Part shown: piece after piece, positions 49,083 to 59,260 of the stretch | How the letters are laid out: the number at the start of each line of letters is the position of its first letter | Numbering within the stretch: the first letter of the stretch is position 1 | Assembly: GCF_002954725.1 (NCBI RefSeq) | Contig: NZ_MSCQ01000001.1 | Location: 1,239,641 to 1,303,640, forward strand | Length of the DNA: 64,000 nucleotides | From: Photobacterium phosphoreum | Lineage (GTDB): Bacteria > Pseudomonadota > Gammaproteobacteria > Enterobacterales > Vibrionaceae | Direction: 5' to 3' | Notes under the pieces: model-generated | Databases searched by the model: none | What the model was told of the DNA's origin: nothing | What the model saw: only the letters and a program-made list of their open reading frames with translations | Program-made: the position numbers and the translations under genes

Positions 49083-50786
49083 ATGACCAAACTGCATCCG
49101 CTATCTTTCATTATTGGCTGTACACTCGCAGCAAATAGTTATGCCATGACCCCTCAGCCAGATCCTGACACTGTCGGTGGTTATGTCATTGAGCGTTCTG
49201 AAATTGACGCTGCTGAAAATTCAAAAACGCTCGATCCTATGTACGATGTATGGGCTAAAGCATTAGCCACAGCCTCCAATGCTACAGTAGAAGCGATTGC
49301 TCCAGGACTAAGCACTAACCCTGATAATGTAAAACGGGTTGAGCGAGTTTTCCCTGAAACTGAGTGGAATTACCTTACTCAAATGGCGGCACCTGAATAT
49401 ACTTATACCCGCTTTTTACGTGCAATCGGCAAATTCCCTGCATTCTGTGGCGAATATACAGATGGGCGTGATGCCGATGCCATTTGTAAAAAATCGATTG
49501 TCACCGCTTTTGCACATTTCTCCCAAGAAACTGGCGGCCATATTAGTATTGAAAACGTCTCTGATAACCCATTAGGGCTTGAAGAGTGGCAACAAGCATT
49601 AGTCCATGTTCGAGAAATGGGCTGGTCTGAAGGTCAACCGGGTTACACCACAGGCTGTGGTCAAGATGATTGGCAAAATAAGCGTTGGCCTTGTGCTGAA
49701 GGACAAGGTTACTTTGGTCGTGGCGCAAAACAACTCTCCTACCACTTTAACTATGGTGCCTTTTCTGAGGTGATGTTTGATGGTGATGCAACGGTATTAC
49801 TGAATAACCCGGGACTGGTTGCCGATTCTTGGCTTAATCTTGCATCAGCTATTTGGTTCTTCTTAACCCCTCAAGCACCTAAGCCTGCCATGTTACATGT
49901 TATAGATCGCACATGGGTTCCTTCTCAACGTGAAAAAGATGCAGGGATTGGCTATGGCTTTGGTACCACGATTAACGTAATCAATGGTGGTATTGAATGT
50001 GGCGAACAAAACAAAGATAAAGGCCAACCCGTTAACCGTATTCGTTATTGGGAAGGTTTAGTTGAAAACTACCAAATTCCTGTAAAGAGTGATGAAACCA
50101 ACACCTGCTGGCAACAAACACCTTATGGTAGTTTGAATCTAAATGGTGCAACGGATGTGCTCTATACTAACTGGGATGCAAATTGGAAATACTATCCTGA
50201 TCGTCCAGGTGGTGTCTCATTTGAATGTGAGTTAGTCGGTTTCCAAACCGCTTATTCAGCTCTAGTCGCAGGTGATTATGAAAAATGTGTCACTAATTTC
50301 TATGGCTCACATGCTAACTGGCCAGCAGTGCGTGTGGTTGATAAATTAGACCCAGATACGGGTGGCGGCACAACAGATCCAACAGACCCACCGATTGATG
50401 GTGTTGCGAGTTGGGATGAAAATAAAGTCTATACTGGCGGTGAACAAGTCGCTTACAAAGGTGCTATTTATGAAGCGCAATGGTGGACACAAAGCAACCA
50501 GCCTGATTTAGGTGGTCCGTGGAAACTCATTAAAGCGGCAACAGATGATACTGTTACGCCACCAGTAACACCACCGACTGATGAAACGGTCACACTACCG
50601 GTAACGCCACCGCCAACAGACGAAAAACCCTCACCTGATTTATCTACCGATGCCGCGGCGTGGGAAAGTAATGCGGTTTATGGTGGTAATGATAAAGTCA
50701 GCTACCAAGGTAAAATATACCAAGCTAAATGGTGGAGCCAAGGTAATACCCCAACAGCGGGCGATCCATGGGCTTTGTTACCTTAA
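49083..50786 (+). CDS. Secreted GH19 chitinase with two chitin-binding domains
   Basis: Hydrolyses chitin outside the cell. 567 residues: signal peptide (about 1-20, ending NSYA), an N-terminal extension, the GH19 catalytic domain (about 100-350) with the catalytic Glu in AHFSQETGGH, the family block GQGYFGRGAKQLSY and INGGIECG, then a Pro/Thr-rich linker and two CBM5/12 modules (YKGAIYEAQWWTQSNQP and YQGKIYQAKWWSQGNTP). A TPPVTPPTDE-type linker joins the two modules. It fits with the LPMO at 30519-31892 and nagK. It is monocistronic. Confidence 0.95.
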   Translation: MTKLHPLSFIIGCTLAANSYAMTPQPDPDTVGGYVIERSEIDAAENSKTLDPMYDVWAKALATASNATVEAIAPGLSTNPDNVKRVERVFPETEWNYLTQMAAPEYTYTRFLRAIGKFPAFCGEYTDGRDADAICKKSIVTAFAHFSQETGGHISIENVSDNPLGLEEWQQALVHVREMGWSEGQPGYTTGCGQDDWQNKRWPCAEGQGYFGRGAKQLSYHFNYGAFSEVMFDGDATVLLNNPGLVADSWLNLASAIWFFLTPQAPKPAMLHVIDRTWVPSQREKDAGIGYGFGTTINVINGGIECGEQNKDKGQPVNRIRYWEGLVENYQIPVKSDETNTCWQQTPYGSLNLNGATDVLYTNWDANWKYYPDRPGGVSFECELVGFQTAYSALVAGDYEKCVTNFYGSHANWPAVRVVDKLDPDTGGGTTDPTDPPIDGVASWDENKVYTGGEQVAYKGAIYEAQWWTQSNQPDLGGPWKLIKAATDDTVTPPVTPPTDETVTLPVTPPPTDEKPSPDLSTDAAAWESNAVYGGNDKVSYQGKIYQAKWWSQGNTPTAGDPWALLP

Positions 50787-50825
50787 AAAAATCATCTAAG
50801 TCATTCACCGACTTTTGACACCCAT

Positions 50826-50874
50826 AAAAATGGCTTTGATGTGGTTATTACACCCAATCAAGGCCATTTTTTAT
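50826..50874. terminator. Terminator between convergent chitinase and GTPase genes
   Basis: AAAAATGGCTTTGAT (50826-50840) pairs with ATCAAGGCCATTTTT (50857-50871) with a small bulge; both sides have A or T runs. Usable in both directions. Confidence 0.75.
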
Positions 50875-50898
50875 GATTAATAATAACGACTACTGCAA

Positions 50899-52440
50899 CT
50901 ATTTTGTTGCAGCATCAAACACCAGTTTGCCTAAACGATATAACCGTTTTGCTTGTTCACTATAATCAATCGTTTCACCTTGGGCGCGACGACGATTTAA
51001 CTGGGTATTAATGCCATCTTGATAAACCTGTTGTAACTGTGATTGTAAGCTATCGAGATTATAGGGAATACGATCACTACTAACAGAAAATGGCAGAATG
51101 TACTCAGCCTGCATCACCTCGCGGTTATAGTTAACTGCATCACCAATAATACGTCCTTTGTCTGTCTGCGGTGACTCCAGATCATACGGCGGTAGCCATT
51201 CATCAACGGGTTTAAGTTTATCGACTTGGTTAACCAGCATGATCACTTTCGGAGCTTTTCGATGTTGATTCGCAGGTTGTTTATAAAATGCATCTAATGC
51301 TGCTTTCAACATAACATCTAATTGACGTGACGATTGGTTGGCTTTTAATACCCAAATAACCACATCACTTTCGGTCATTTGTTTTAGCAATTTTTTCTCA
51401 GTATCAACTGAGCCATCAATACCCGGTAAATCAATCAGGTTGATTAAATCTAGCCCTTCAACTTCGCATTTATAGGTTGTGGCTTTATCTGTTGATGGTA
51501 ATGCACTCACTTCTGCAGCAATTTCACCCAATAACCCATTAATAACGGATGATTTACCCGCACTCACTTGACCAACAACCGCCACACGCAAAGGCTCAAC
51601 CGCAATAGCTGTTGCTTGCTGATCGTGATCTTGAAGTTTACTAGGTAAAACCGCTGCATCATCAAGCTTAAAGCGACCGCTGTATAAATCAATCGCAACC
51701 GATGCGACCTCTTGCAATAACGTGGCTTTTAATTTGCTTTGAACTTCAGCACTAACATCATCAAATAACTTACCAACCACTAATCCACGTACTTCCGCTA
51801 ACCATCCTGTTGGTGTGGCTATGCGGAATAAACGATAAACATCATAAGCACTTTTTGCATAGCCCATTTTATCTTTAATCGCATAACCTTGCTTCAAGCT
51901 CGTTAAGGTGATCTTCTCAGAAAAAGGGACATGTTGTTGTAAAAAATGACGATAACGACGACTAACTTCTTCAACCATCATTAAAAATTCAGGGGCTGTA
52001 AAAGCTAATTTTTGTGAACTCGATTGTTGGTGATACTGCGCAGCAACATCTGCAACCAAGACATAAGCATGAGCTTGTAAACTTTCCCATGCCGAATCTT
52101 CGGCTAGCTGTTTATCAATCACCAACGTCATTTGTTGCCACACTTGCTGATCGTGCTCACTCCATTGTGGGTTAGCGGCTACATGTAATGGTGCAATGTC
52201 ATCTATAACAGCATCAGCAACAACACGTTTACGACGCAACCACCAATAAGGTAAGAAGGCCACTAAACAACCACCAGCAATAATGGCGAAAAATAACAGC
52301 CATTGCCCTTGTTGAATGAGATCAACCACACCAAAGCCTGCTAATACAATCACAGGTAAACAAATAGACAACATCAATAACGGTAAAAAACCATCAGAAA
52401 GTTGATTGATTAACTGGTAACTTTTACTCACCCGTTTCAT
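50899..52440 (-). CDS. Membrane-anchored GTPase (50S ribosome-binding GTPase-like)
   Basis: A 513-residue protein. Two N-terminal membrane helices (about 17-36 and 46-66) anchor it, followed by a helical region with a long conserved stretch (about 90-260) and a G domain (about 285-460): G1 GQVSAGKSSVING, G3 DLPGID, G4 NQVDKL. This resembles YfjP/YeeP-type or dynamin-like GTPases, whose role is unclear. It overlaps the upstream GTPase gene by four bases, so the two are coupled and probably act together at the membrane. Confidence 0.8.
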   Translation of the reverse strand: MKRVSKSYQLINQLSDGFLPLLMLSICLPVIVLAGFGVVDLIQQGQWLLFFAIIAGGCLVAFLPYWWLRRKRVVADAVIDDIAPLHVAANPQWSEHDQQVWQQMTLVIDKQLAEDSAWESLQAHAYVLVADVAAQYHQQSSSQKLAFTAPEFLMMVEEVSRRYRHFLQQHVPFSEKITLTSLKQGYAIKDKMGYAKSAYDVYRLFRIATPTGWLAEVRGLVVGKLFDDVSAEVQSKLKATLLQEVASVAIDLYSGRFKLDDAAVLPSKLQDHDQQATAIAVEPLRVAVVGQVSAGKSSVINGLLGEIAAEVSALPSTDKATTYKCEVEGLDLINLIDLPGIDGSVDTEKKLLKQMTESDVVIWVLKANQSSRQLDVMLKAALDAFYKQPANQHRKAPKVIMLVNQVDKLKPVDEWLPPYDLESPQTDKGRIIGDAVNYNREVMQAEYILPFSVSSDRIPYNLDSLQSQLQQVYQDGINTQLNRRRAQGETIDYSEQAKRLYRLGKLVFDAATK

Positions 52441-53609
52441 TCGTTATCCTTTTTAGGTGCCGATTTACCTAATTGTTGTCGATCAGCAACCTGTTTTACG
52501 GTCGTAAATGCTTGTTGATAAGCCAGCTTAATTTGATCTTTGGAAATCGACTCACCTTTACTGCGATGATATAAATACATACAAGCAGCACGACCAATCG
52601 CATAAGTAGATGAAAAACTCATTGCAGCGGCGGTCGCACTTCCTACGGTTTGTCCATAAGCAGGAATAAATTTAACTAACTGGTTAAGCCCTAATTTAGA
52701 TAAGTATTGCAGCAAAAAACCCGATCCCAACATGCCAACGAATTCTGCGTAATCTTTTTTATTCCAACTGACACCATATTGATTAGCAAGACTATGAAGC
52801 ATCTTGCCTTGAATAGCAGGTACACTGAATAACCCCACAGCAGGGATTGCATCACTGGCTCCCGCAGCACCGGCATACCATAGAACCTCTTGGCGCAATT
52901 GGTAAAAATTTTGTTCTTCGCGGTTAGTATGGGCTTGTTGATTGGATAACAAACTCAACATCGGAAGCGCATCAGTTAATGCATGATGTAATCCATCAAT
53001 ACCTATAAATTGCTCATCATCAGGGATTAAATCCACCACAATCGGTTGATACATAGTGGCGGTCTCTGATTGCCACTGTGCGGGTTTTATTCCCCACACC
53101 TCCATCACTCGCTGATGATTATAGTCAATCGCACGTTGGCGTTCTTGAGGATCAACGATACTGTTAACCGCAGTATGGATAACCAATAAATGTTTGATCA
53201 CCCCACTGCGTTTAATTTGCTTAAGTGCCGTCAATAAACCCGATTGTTCTGGCTCTTCTGCTTTCATAACCACCATTAAGGCATGGCTTTTACCACTACA
53301 CATCGCAATATCTTCGGCAGGATCGTAATCCGCCTCACCCAACCCACGAGTATCAAGAAAACACACTAACGGATTTTCAGCAGGATAAAGATAATGGTGG
53401 GCAGTACGAGTGCAAGGTTGAAAACCATTACCGATCTCCACCAAACTATCACCGGTTAGTGTTTGAATTATTGTTGATTTTCCCGCACCTGTTTTACCTA
53501 ATAACCATAACGTCGGAATGTGCTTTTGCCATTCATCAAACGCAGATTCTAAATCAGGATTCACGGTGGGATTTATATATTGGTAAACTTTCTTAAAGAA
53601 GCGATTCAT
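52437..53609 (-). CDS. GTPase with C-terminal DUF697-like helical domain
   Basis: A 390-residue GTPase, first gene of a two-gene operon. The G domain lies at about residues 30-215: G1 LLGKTGAGKST, G3 FLDTRGLGE; the G4 NKxD motif is not clear (the expected place reads LVIHTAVNS), so nucleotide specificity may be altered. The C-terminal part (about 235-375) is rich in small residues with hydrophobic helices (GAAGASDAIPAVGLFSVPAIQGKM), like the DUF697 domain of membrane-associated GTPases. Partner of the downstream membrane GTPase. Confidence 0.78.
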   Translation of the reverse strand: MNRFFKKVYQYINPTVNPDLESAFDEWQKHIPTLWLLGKTGAGKSTIIQTLTGDSLVEIGNGFQPCTRTAHHYLYPAENPLVCFLDTRGLGEADYDPAEDIAMCSGKSHALMVVMKAEEPEQSGLLTALKQIKRSGVIKHLLVIHTAVNSIVDPQERQRAIDYNHQRVMEVWGIKPAQWQSETATMYQPIVVDLIPDDEQFIGIDGLHHALTDALPMLSLLSNQQAHTNREEQNFYQLRQEVLWYAGAAGASDAIPAVGLFSVPAIQGKMLHSLANQYGVSWNKKDYAEFVGMLGSGFLLQYLSKLGLNQLVKFIPAYGQTVGSATAAAMSFSSTYAIGRAACMYLYHRSKGESISKDQIKLAYQQAFTTVKQVADRQQLGKSAPKKDNE

Positions 53610-53701
53610 ATCACCTTCACACAGCAGATAGTAAAACAGTTATATACCGAGCTTGATATATAACCATTTAATCAGTATTAGCAACATAGCACTAAATGAA
53701 A

Positions 53702-53740
53702 AAAAGAGAATAACCTTAATGACTATTCTCTTCTTTTATA
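53702..53740 (-). terminator. Terminator of the AttEFGH-like/channel operon
   Basis: AAGAGAATA (53704-53712) and TATTCTCTT (53724-53732) form a 9-bp stem. On the minus strand it follows the channel gene by about 40 bp, with T5 after the stem. Confidence 0.65.
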
Positions 53741-53769
53741 AACCAATGATTGTAGTTTATGACCGTTAA

Positions 53770-54471
53770 TTAGTCGTCTGAGTGATCAATAAAATACTGC
53801 TCACGACTTGAACTCACTAAACTCGACACCACAATTGCCATATAAAACACCCCGACAATCGCTTCAAGATAGGCAAATACTTTAGCAATCGGTGTGATAG
53901 GTAAAATATCACCGTAACCCAAGGTGGTTAAAGTCACAAAACTAAAATATGCAGCATCGGCAAAGTTCTCATGCCACGATCCCTTACTGATACCATGGAA
54001 TGAACCCGGTAAGAAATGAATAAGAATTAAATAGCCAATCGCCCACATTAAACCAAGCAATAAAAACAACGCCATTGATCCAATGATCTTGTTGCTATTA
54101 ATCGAACCGGTAAATAATATTTGGCGCATGATTGAACGAAATGTGCCAAAGAAGAAAATAAACATCAAGAACAACATGATGATTTCTATTTCCTCAATGC
54201 CTAAGACAGCGCGAGTAACCACCGCCACCAACCATGCCACCACTAATGATGATAAAAAACGAAACCAATTTTTATCAAAACGTAGGCTCAGAAGACAGAT
54301 ACCAAAAGTAATCAGTGTAAAAACTTCAAGCATATATTGTAAAAAACCTGACGTAATCACTTTCTCTAACGACGCACTGATCAATAAAAAAACCAGCGCT
54401 AACGTTAAATAGAAAAAGTTATTTTGCGTATTAATTCGTTGGCTCTTTTCATTCAGCTTTTTACTCAACAT
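53770..54471 (-). CDS. Potassium channel-like membrane protein
   Basis: A 233-residue membrane protein with about six helices. The pore loop has the selectivity signature TLGYGDILP near residue 185, between the last two helices (LFLLLGLMWAIGYLILIH and FAYLEAIVGVFYMAIVV). The C-terminal cytosolic part is short, with no RCK domain. It starts 13 bases after the AttH-like gene and precedes the operon terminator, so it is probably co-transcribed with the ABC transporter genes. K+ is the probable ion. Confidence 0.85.
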   Translation of the reverse strand: MLSKKLNEKSQRINTQNNFFYLTLALVFLLISASLEKVITSGFLQYMLEVFTLITFGICLLSLRFDKNWFRFLSSLVVAWLVAVVTRAVLGIEEIEIIMLFLMFIFFFGTFRSIMRQILFTGSINSNKIIGSMALFLLLGLMWAIGYLILIHFLPGSFHGISKGSWHENFADAAYFSFVTLTTLGYGDILPITPIAKVFAYLEAIVGVFYMAIVVSSLVSSSREQYFIDHSDD

Positions 54472-54484
54472 TAATCAGTATTCC

Positions 54485-55594
54485 TTATTGTTCTTCATAT
54501 CCGGTTAGTTCCATAAACCCTTTGCCTTTTTGTGACCCCGTCACCTTTATTGGTCCTTCCCAATATGGAAACATAAAATGTAACCATTGATCTCGTCGTA
54601 CAACATTCGTCTGAAGTCTTAATCCTTGTGATGGCACCTCAATTAACCAACTTAATGGAAATGAAATGCCACTTACCTCAAGAAAATGCAAAGGTTTCAT
54701 GCGGATTTGATTATTATCTAATTCAACCACTTTTCCATCTGGCCATGAACGCGAACCAATGAAGTAAGGTCTTTGACCCTTCTCTCGTAGCTGCGACACC
54801 ATCAATGCACTGCCATCTTCAAGATGTATCGAGAACCAATCCCATCCCTGTTGTTTAGCGCTGAGCATACTACTGCTCCACTCGCGATCAAACCAACCGC
54901 GTCCGTTCACTTTATATTGCTTACCGTCGAGTTCAATAACACCATCAAGGTCTAAAAATGGTGCACTATAATAGTAAGAGGCAATACCCAGTAACGGATG
55001 TTTTTGGCTGTATCCCTTGTCACCTTGTAAAACGATCGCACCTCTTTGCTTGATATTTAATCGAGCTAACATGTCATCATCAGAAAATTCAAGCTGTCCC
55101 GGAAAAGGATTACTTGTCGGCGCACGCCATGACCAATTATCTAGCCAAGCTCGAAAAGGTTTAAGGCTTACCCCTGCTTGCCCTATTCCACCACGGGCAA
55201 ACCTTTCTGTTGCCCATATTTTCTCTTTTGTTGTTATCACCGCATGTGCCATATACATTTGTGGCGTTTTCCAACCTGTTAAATCATCATCACTGGTTGC
55301 CATACGGAATAGCGTCCATTGCACAGCGATCTCTTTCCCTGTTTCTGTTTTAAGGTTGGCAGTGAGGTACCACCATTCAGCAAGATATTCAGGATGCTCA
55401 CCATAATCTCGAGGAAAAACGATTGGCTCTCCTTTAACGACAGGCTCAAATACAAAATCTTGAGATTGCGTTAATGTTTTCACTGAATTACTTCGAGTCG
55501 GCTTATTATCGCACCCACTTAATATCATCGCTATTGTTAGTATTATTGGTAAACAAAGCAAATGCCAACGACATTTCAGAGTTGAACTTCTCAT
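54485..55594 (-). CDS. AttH-like lipoprotein (carotenoid 1,2-hydratase/lipocalin-like fold)
   Basis: A 369-residue lipoprotein. ATG 55594 overlaps the stop of the permease gene (TAATG); it gives a signal with lipobox LSGC near residue 28, whereas the longer open frame is internal to the permease gene. The mature part has the AttH/CrtC pattern: FPRDYGEHPEYLAEWWYLTANL, the Trp-rich HLEDGSALMVSQ region, and GRGWFDREWSSS, with two lipocalin-like barrels. Found with ABC transporters in Agrobacterium-type att loci; the substrate is unknown, possibly a lipid. Confidence 0.85.
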   Translation of the reverse strand: MRSSTLKCRWHLLCLPIILTIAMILSGCDNKPTRSNSVKTLTQSQDFVFEPVVKGEPIVFPRDYGEHPEYLAEWWYLTANLKTETGKEIAVQWTLFRMATSDDDLTGWKTPQMYMAHAVITTKEKIWATERFARGGIGQAGVSLKPFRAWLDNWSWRAPTSNPFPGQLEFSDDDMLARLNIKQRGAIVLQGDKGYSQKHPLLGIASYYYSAPFLDLDGVIELDGKQYKVNGRGWFDREWSSSMLSAKQQGWDWFSIHLEDGSALMVSQLREKGQRPYFIGSRSWPDGKVVELDNNQIRMKPLHFLEVSGISFPLSWLIEVPSQGLRLQTNVVRRDQWLHFMFPYWEGPIKVTGSQKGKGFMELTGYEEQ

Positions 55595-58053
55595 TAAAAT
55601 GACTCTCGCAAAGATAAAATCGCCGAACGATGAACCAAACGCCATACTGGCCATGCTCCTGCTACTAATAATACCAATAAAGCAGTGCCTAACGTCATAA
55701 AGTAATTATATGGGAAATACTGCACTTGCATTGTCCAACCAAAGGAATACTTCAATACAACATCAATCAATAGTTGTGCTAAAAGTAATCCTAACGGTAA
55801 AGCCATTAATGCTGTCACTAAGCCAATAACAAGCAATTGCCCGCCACCGAGTAACGATAATTCTATCCCCGTCATTCCCATACAGCGTAATAATGAAAAC
55901 TGCCGTTGTCGTGAAATTTCACCCGCAATCGTCGCAAAGAACAAACCACAAATAGCAATAAATAGCGTTAAATTACCTAACGTCGATGTCACCACAAAAG
56001 TGCGATCAAACACGGTCATCGCTTGTTTCATTAACGCAGCATTATTCCGTACCCGCTCTGGCTGTAATCTAAAACGCTCGCCTAATTTAGCTAATAATGC
56101 CTCGGAACTTGTACCATTTTTCAAATGAATAGCGAGTCCAACTTGCCCAGAATGAGGCCAAAAACGTTGCCATTTTTGCTGTGATATTAAAACTTGTCCG
56201 TAAGGGTTACCATAATCATAATAAATACCAACAACACGCCAGCCTTTATTCATAGGTGCAGGAAGATTAATCATATCCCCCGGTTGCCAATGATGTTTCA
56301 ATGCCATAGATTCACTGACCATCACAGCACGCTCATGATGTAGTTGTTGCCAATAATTATTTATACCTTCTTTCACCGAAAGTGCTTTTTGCTCTCCGGT
56401 AGTTTGACCAATACTCATTACTTGGATCGTACCATTATTTGAACGCGTTTCTTTTTGCCAACTCCACCACACTTGCTCAACATCAGGTTGTTCTTGAAGC
56501 CACTTTGAAATACGTGGTGCCATATTCATTGATGGACGAATATAAATATCAGCAGCTAAACGTTGTTCAAGCCAATTTTCAGTCGTATTACGAAAACTAC
56601 CAACCATTGTTTCCATGCCAATGTTAGAAGCCAACGCCAGCATAAATGCCATTGCTGCTATACCGCGATAACTTAAACTTGCAGCAGCATCAAAGAAGAA
56701 CCAACGCATACGGGCTCGACGACTCATTCGCCCTAAGAAGTTAAACAATAACCATAATAAATAGGGCATCATTAAACCTGACGCAATCAAAATAAAAGCG
56801 ATTAAAGCAAAACCCGCGAGCTGCCCATGAGGTAACTTATAAACAACAAAAGCCCCAGCCATAAAAATACAAGAAAGTAATGCTTGCCATGCAAACTCTC
56901 GTCCACTAAAACGCACTAATGCTAAATGGGTCGCTAACCTTGCTGGTGGTGATTTTAATAATCGAACCAATGGCCACGTGCACGCAAACGCACAGCCAAA
57001 GACGGCAATGGCTAAACTTGCAGCGCCCCACTGCCAATTCCAATGCACTTGTAGACTAACATTTGCGCTATATAAATCATTTAATGATGCTGCAACGGAC
57101 GGCAATAATTGTTGTGCTAACAGTAAACCAATAATATTTCCGCCAACAAGGCCAAGTAAGACCCATAAACACAGCTCACCAATTAATGCGCCTGCGAGTT
57201 GAGTGCCATTAACACCCAATTGACGTAACATGCCCACTAAAGGTTGTCGTTGTGCTAGAGATAACGACATCGCTTGATAAAAAATAAATAACCCAACAAC
57301 AAACGCAAGCATCCCCATCGCAAATAAGTTTAAGTGAAATGCATTGGTTAACGGCTCTAATTTAGCGCTTTGTTGCCGTTCAAGTGTTAACCCTGGTGGT
57401 AAAATATGGGTTAGTTTCAACAACTGCTTACTGCTCATTTCACCACAGACAACAGCACTAAAACCAGAACTAGGCTGTAACTCACGCAACAAAGCAATAT
57501 CCGCTACCATGCGAGAATCATTCATTCGACTATCATTGATCACTTCTAAAGGACCAATTTTACGTCCAGAATCAAGTGTGAGCATATCGCCAGTTTTGAT
57601 ACCAATATAATTAGCTAAATACTCCCCTAACATAATCGGATATGGCGGCTGCATTAATTTTAATAATTTAACTTTACCTTCATCAACGACACTGTTTTTT
57701 ATCGCTCCAAGCATAGCGACAGGATCGATACCAAGCAGTTGAAAATCGCGTTGATTGTCAGTAACGATACGATGCTCAATCAATGGCGTACAGGTTTTTA
57801 ACCCAGCACGACGCATTTGAATGTAAAAACCTTGAGGTACATTCATGCCAATTTGAGCATGACGAATACGGTACGGGAAGGGATTAGAAAAAAGTTGTTC
57901 ACCTTTACGGTAACTTTCTTTGGCTTGTTGGTTAACACCCATTACACCTACTAATAATGCGATGCCTAATGTTAAGCCAAGCCAGACTAAAACAATTTGT
58001 AATGGATGACGGCGATAATGCCCCCAAAGCGCATTAGCTACGGGGCGTAACAT
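55594..58053 (-). CDS. ABC transporter permease, FtsX/MacB type
   Basis: An 819-residue inner-membrane permease with two FtsX-like core domains and about ten helices. It starts MLRPVANALWGHYRRHP at ATG 58053, overlapping the ATPase gene by 20 bases; the upstream start at 58122 would lie inside that gene. Large periplasmic parts sit between helix 1 and the next cluster (about 50-260) and again after about residue 480. This length fits fused AttF/AttG-like permeases, which extract lipids or lipoproteins from the membrane. The substrate is unknown. Confidence 0.85.
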   Translation of the reverse strand: MLRPVANALWGHYRRHPLQIVLVWLGLTLGIALLVGVMGVNQQAKESYRKGEQLFSNPFPYRIRHAQIGMNVPQGFYIQMRRAGLKTCTPLIEHRIVTDNQRDFQLLGIDPVAMLGAIKNSVVDEGKVKLLKLMQPPYPIMLGEYLANYIGIKTGDMLTLDSGRKIGPLEVINDSRMNDSRMVADIALLRELQPSSGFSAVVCGEMSSKQLLKLTHILPPGLTLERQQSAKLEPLTNAFHLNLFAMGMLAFVVGLFIFYQAMSLSLAQRQPLVGMLRQLGVNGTQLAGALIGELCLWVLLGLVGGNIIGLLLAQQLLPSVAASLNDLYSANVSLQVHWNWQWGAASLAIAVFGCAFACTWPLVRLLKSPPARLATHLALVRFSGREFAWQALLSCIFMAGAFVVYKLPHGQLAGFALIAFILIASGLMMPYLLWLLFNFLGRMSRRARMRWFFFDAAASLSYRGIAAMAFMLALASNIGMETMVGSFRNTTENWLEQRLAADIYIRPSMNMAPRISKWLQEQPDVEQVWWSWQKETRSNNGTIQVMSIGQTTGEQKALSVKEGINNYWQQLHHERAVMVSESMALKHHWQPGDMINLPAPMNKGWRVVGIYYDYGNPYGQVLISQQKWQRFWPHSGQVGLAIHLKNGTSSEALLAKLGERFRLQPERVRNNAALMKQAMTVFDRTFVVTSTLGNLTLFIAICGLFFATIAGEISRQRQFSLLRCMGMTGIELSLLGGGQLLVIGLVTALMALPLGLLLAQLLIDVVLKYSFGWTMQVQYFPYNYFMTLGTALLVLLVAGAWPVWRLVHRSAILSLRESF

Positions 58054-58711
58054 GAAGCTGACCTCCCTGCAAACGAATACATCCTTGCATATGTGATGCG
58101 ACCTTATCACTGTGTGTAACAACTAATAACGTACAATGCAGTTGTTTAGTTAATGAAATCAGCAACCGAATAACAGCATCAGCATTACGTTCATCTAAGC
58201 TGCCGGTGGGCTCATCTGCAAGTAACAACGTCGGTTCCATATAAATAGCACGAGCAATAGCAGCTCGTTGCTGTTGTCCTCCTGAAATTTCCTCAGGATA
58301 ACGTAATAGTAATGGCATCAAATCCAGTGCGGAAATTAACTTTAGCCACAATTGATCATCATCAGGTAAGCCTTTTAACTGACGACAAAAGCGAATATTA
58401 TCCGCCACGGTTAACGTCGGTAGTAAGTTATATTGTTGAAAAACAAGACCTATATTTTTACGACGATACGCTGTACGTTCACGCTCTGATATCGCATGTA
58501 TGGCGGTATTCCCCAGCCATATTTCACCCGACTCAGGCTTATCAAGCCCAGCAATTAAATTTAATAACGTACTTTTCCCTGAACCACTTTCCCCCATAAG
58601 TGCTAATTGATCGCCAGGATTTAAAGATAAATCAGCGCCCTGAAGCACAGAATGAAATTCAGTGCCATCTAGATAACCTTTACAGAGTTCAGATAGTCGT
58701 AACATGCCCAA
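58034..58711 (-). CDS. ABC transporter ATPase, LolD/MacB type
   Basis: The 225-residue ATP-binding subunit and first gene of the operon. Walker A is GESGSGKST, Q-loop VFQQYNLLPTL, signature ISGGQQQRAAIARA, Walker B LLLADEPTGSLDE and the H-loop His in VVTHSD. LolD/MacB-type ATPases drive permeases of the FtsX class. The gene order ATPase-permease-AttH-like lipoprotein is that of AttE/F/G/H systems, and a potassium channel gene follows. Confidence 0.92.
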   Translation of the reverse strand: MGMLRLSELCKGYLDGTEFHSVLQGADLSLNPGDQLALMGESGSGKSTLLNLIAGLDKPESGEIWLGNTAIHAISERERTAYRRKNIGLVFQQYNLLPTLTVADNIRFCRQLKGLPDDDQLWLKLISALDLMPLLLRYPEEISGGQQQRAAIARAIYMEPTLLLADEPTGSLDERNADAVIRLLISLTKQLHCTLLVVTHSDKVASHMQGCIRLQGGQLHVTPRS

Positions 58712-59260
58712 TCACCAACGTTTACTTGCATTACAAATTAACTATTTTTTATATTAATATCCAACAGCTAAAATAAATAGTTATTCAATATTACCTGTTT
58801 TATTCTTCACATAACAGTTCAACCATTAACTATCGTCATTTTAAACACTTACTTTATTTAAGATATTCCTATTTAACAACAAATAGTTAACCAATAAGAA
58901 CAATAAATAGCCACTACAAAACCAACTTTCCGCACCCTATTTTAATTTAATAAATATTAAACAAAATTACATATATAATTTAACTAAAAACAATCTTGCT
59001 TGTTTTAACCTTTCATCTAATTTAAACAAATTAAATAGGCATGCTTGCTCATATATTCGGCATCATAAATATATGCATGAAAACCCATAAAAAACGGGGT
59101 GATAATAATCATATTAACCTATAAAAACTATCATCTTTTACAGTTTATTATTGCTTTTAATCAATAAAAAGCCATTATCTTTAAAGGCGATATTAAAAAA
59201 TTTAATAGCCGAATTTTTCGCGTATTTATATCGCAACACGGAATTCAGAGTGATTACTTA
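58712..59260. other. AT-rich divergent intergenic region
   Basis: About 550 bp between the ABC operon (minus) and the SDR-DUF2867 gene (plus). It is AT-rich with short homopolymer runs, no ORF, and no operator or RNA structure that I recognise. Confidence 0.35.

Noticed and set aside
54083..54412. Open frame of 109 codons opposite the channel gene
   Set aside because: Mirror of hydrophobic helix codons, giving a Lys- and Asn-rich product; not a likely gene.
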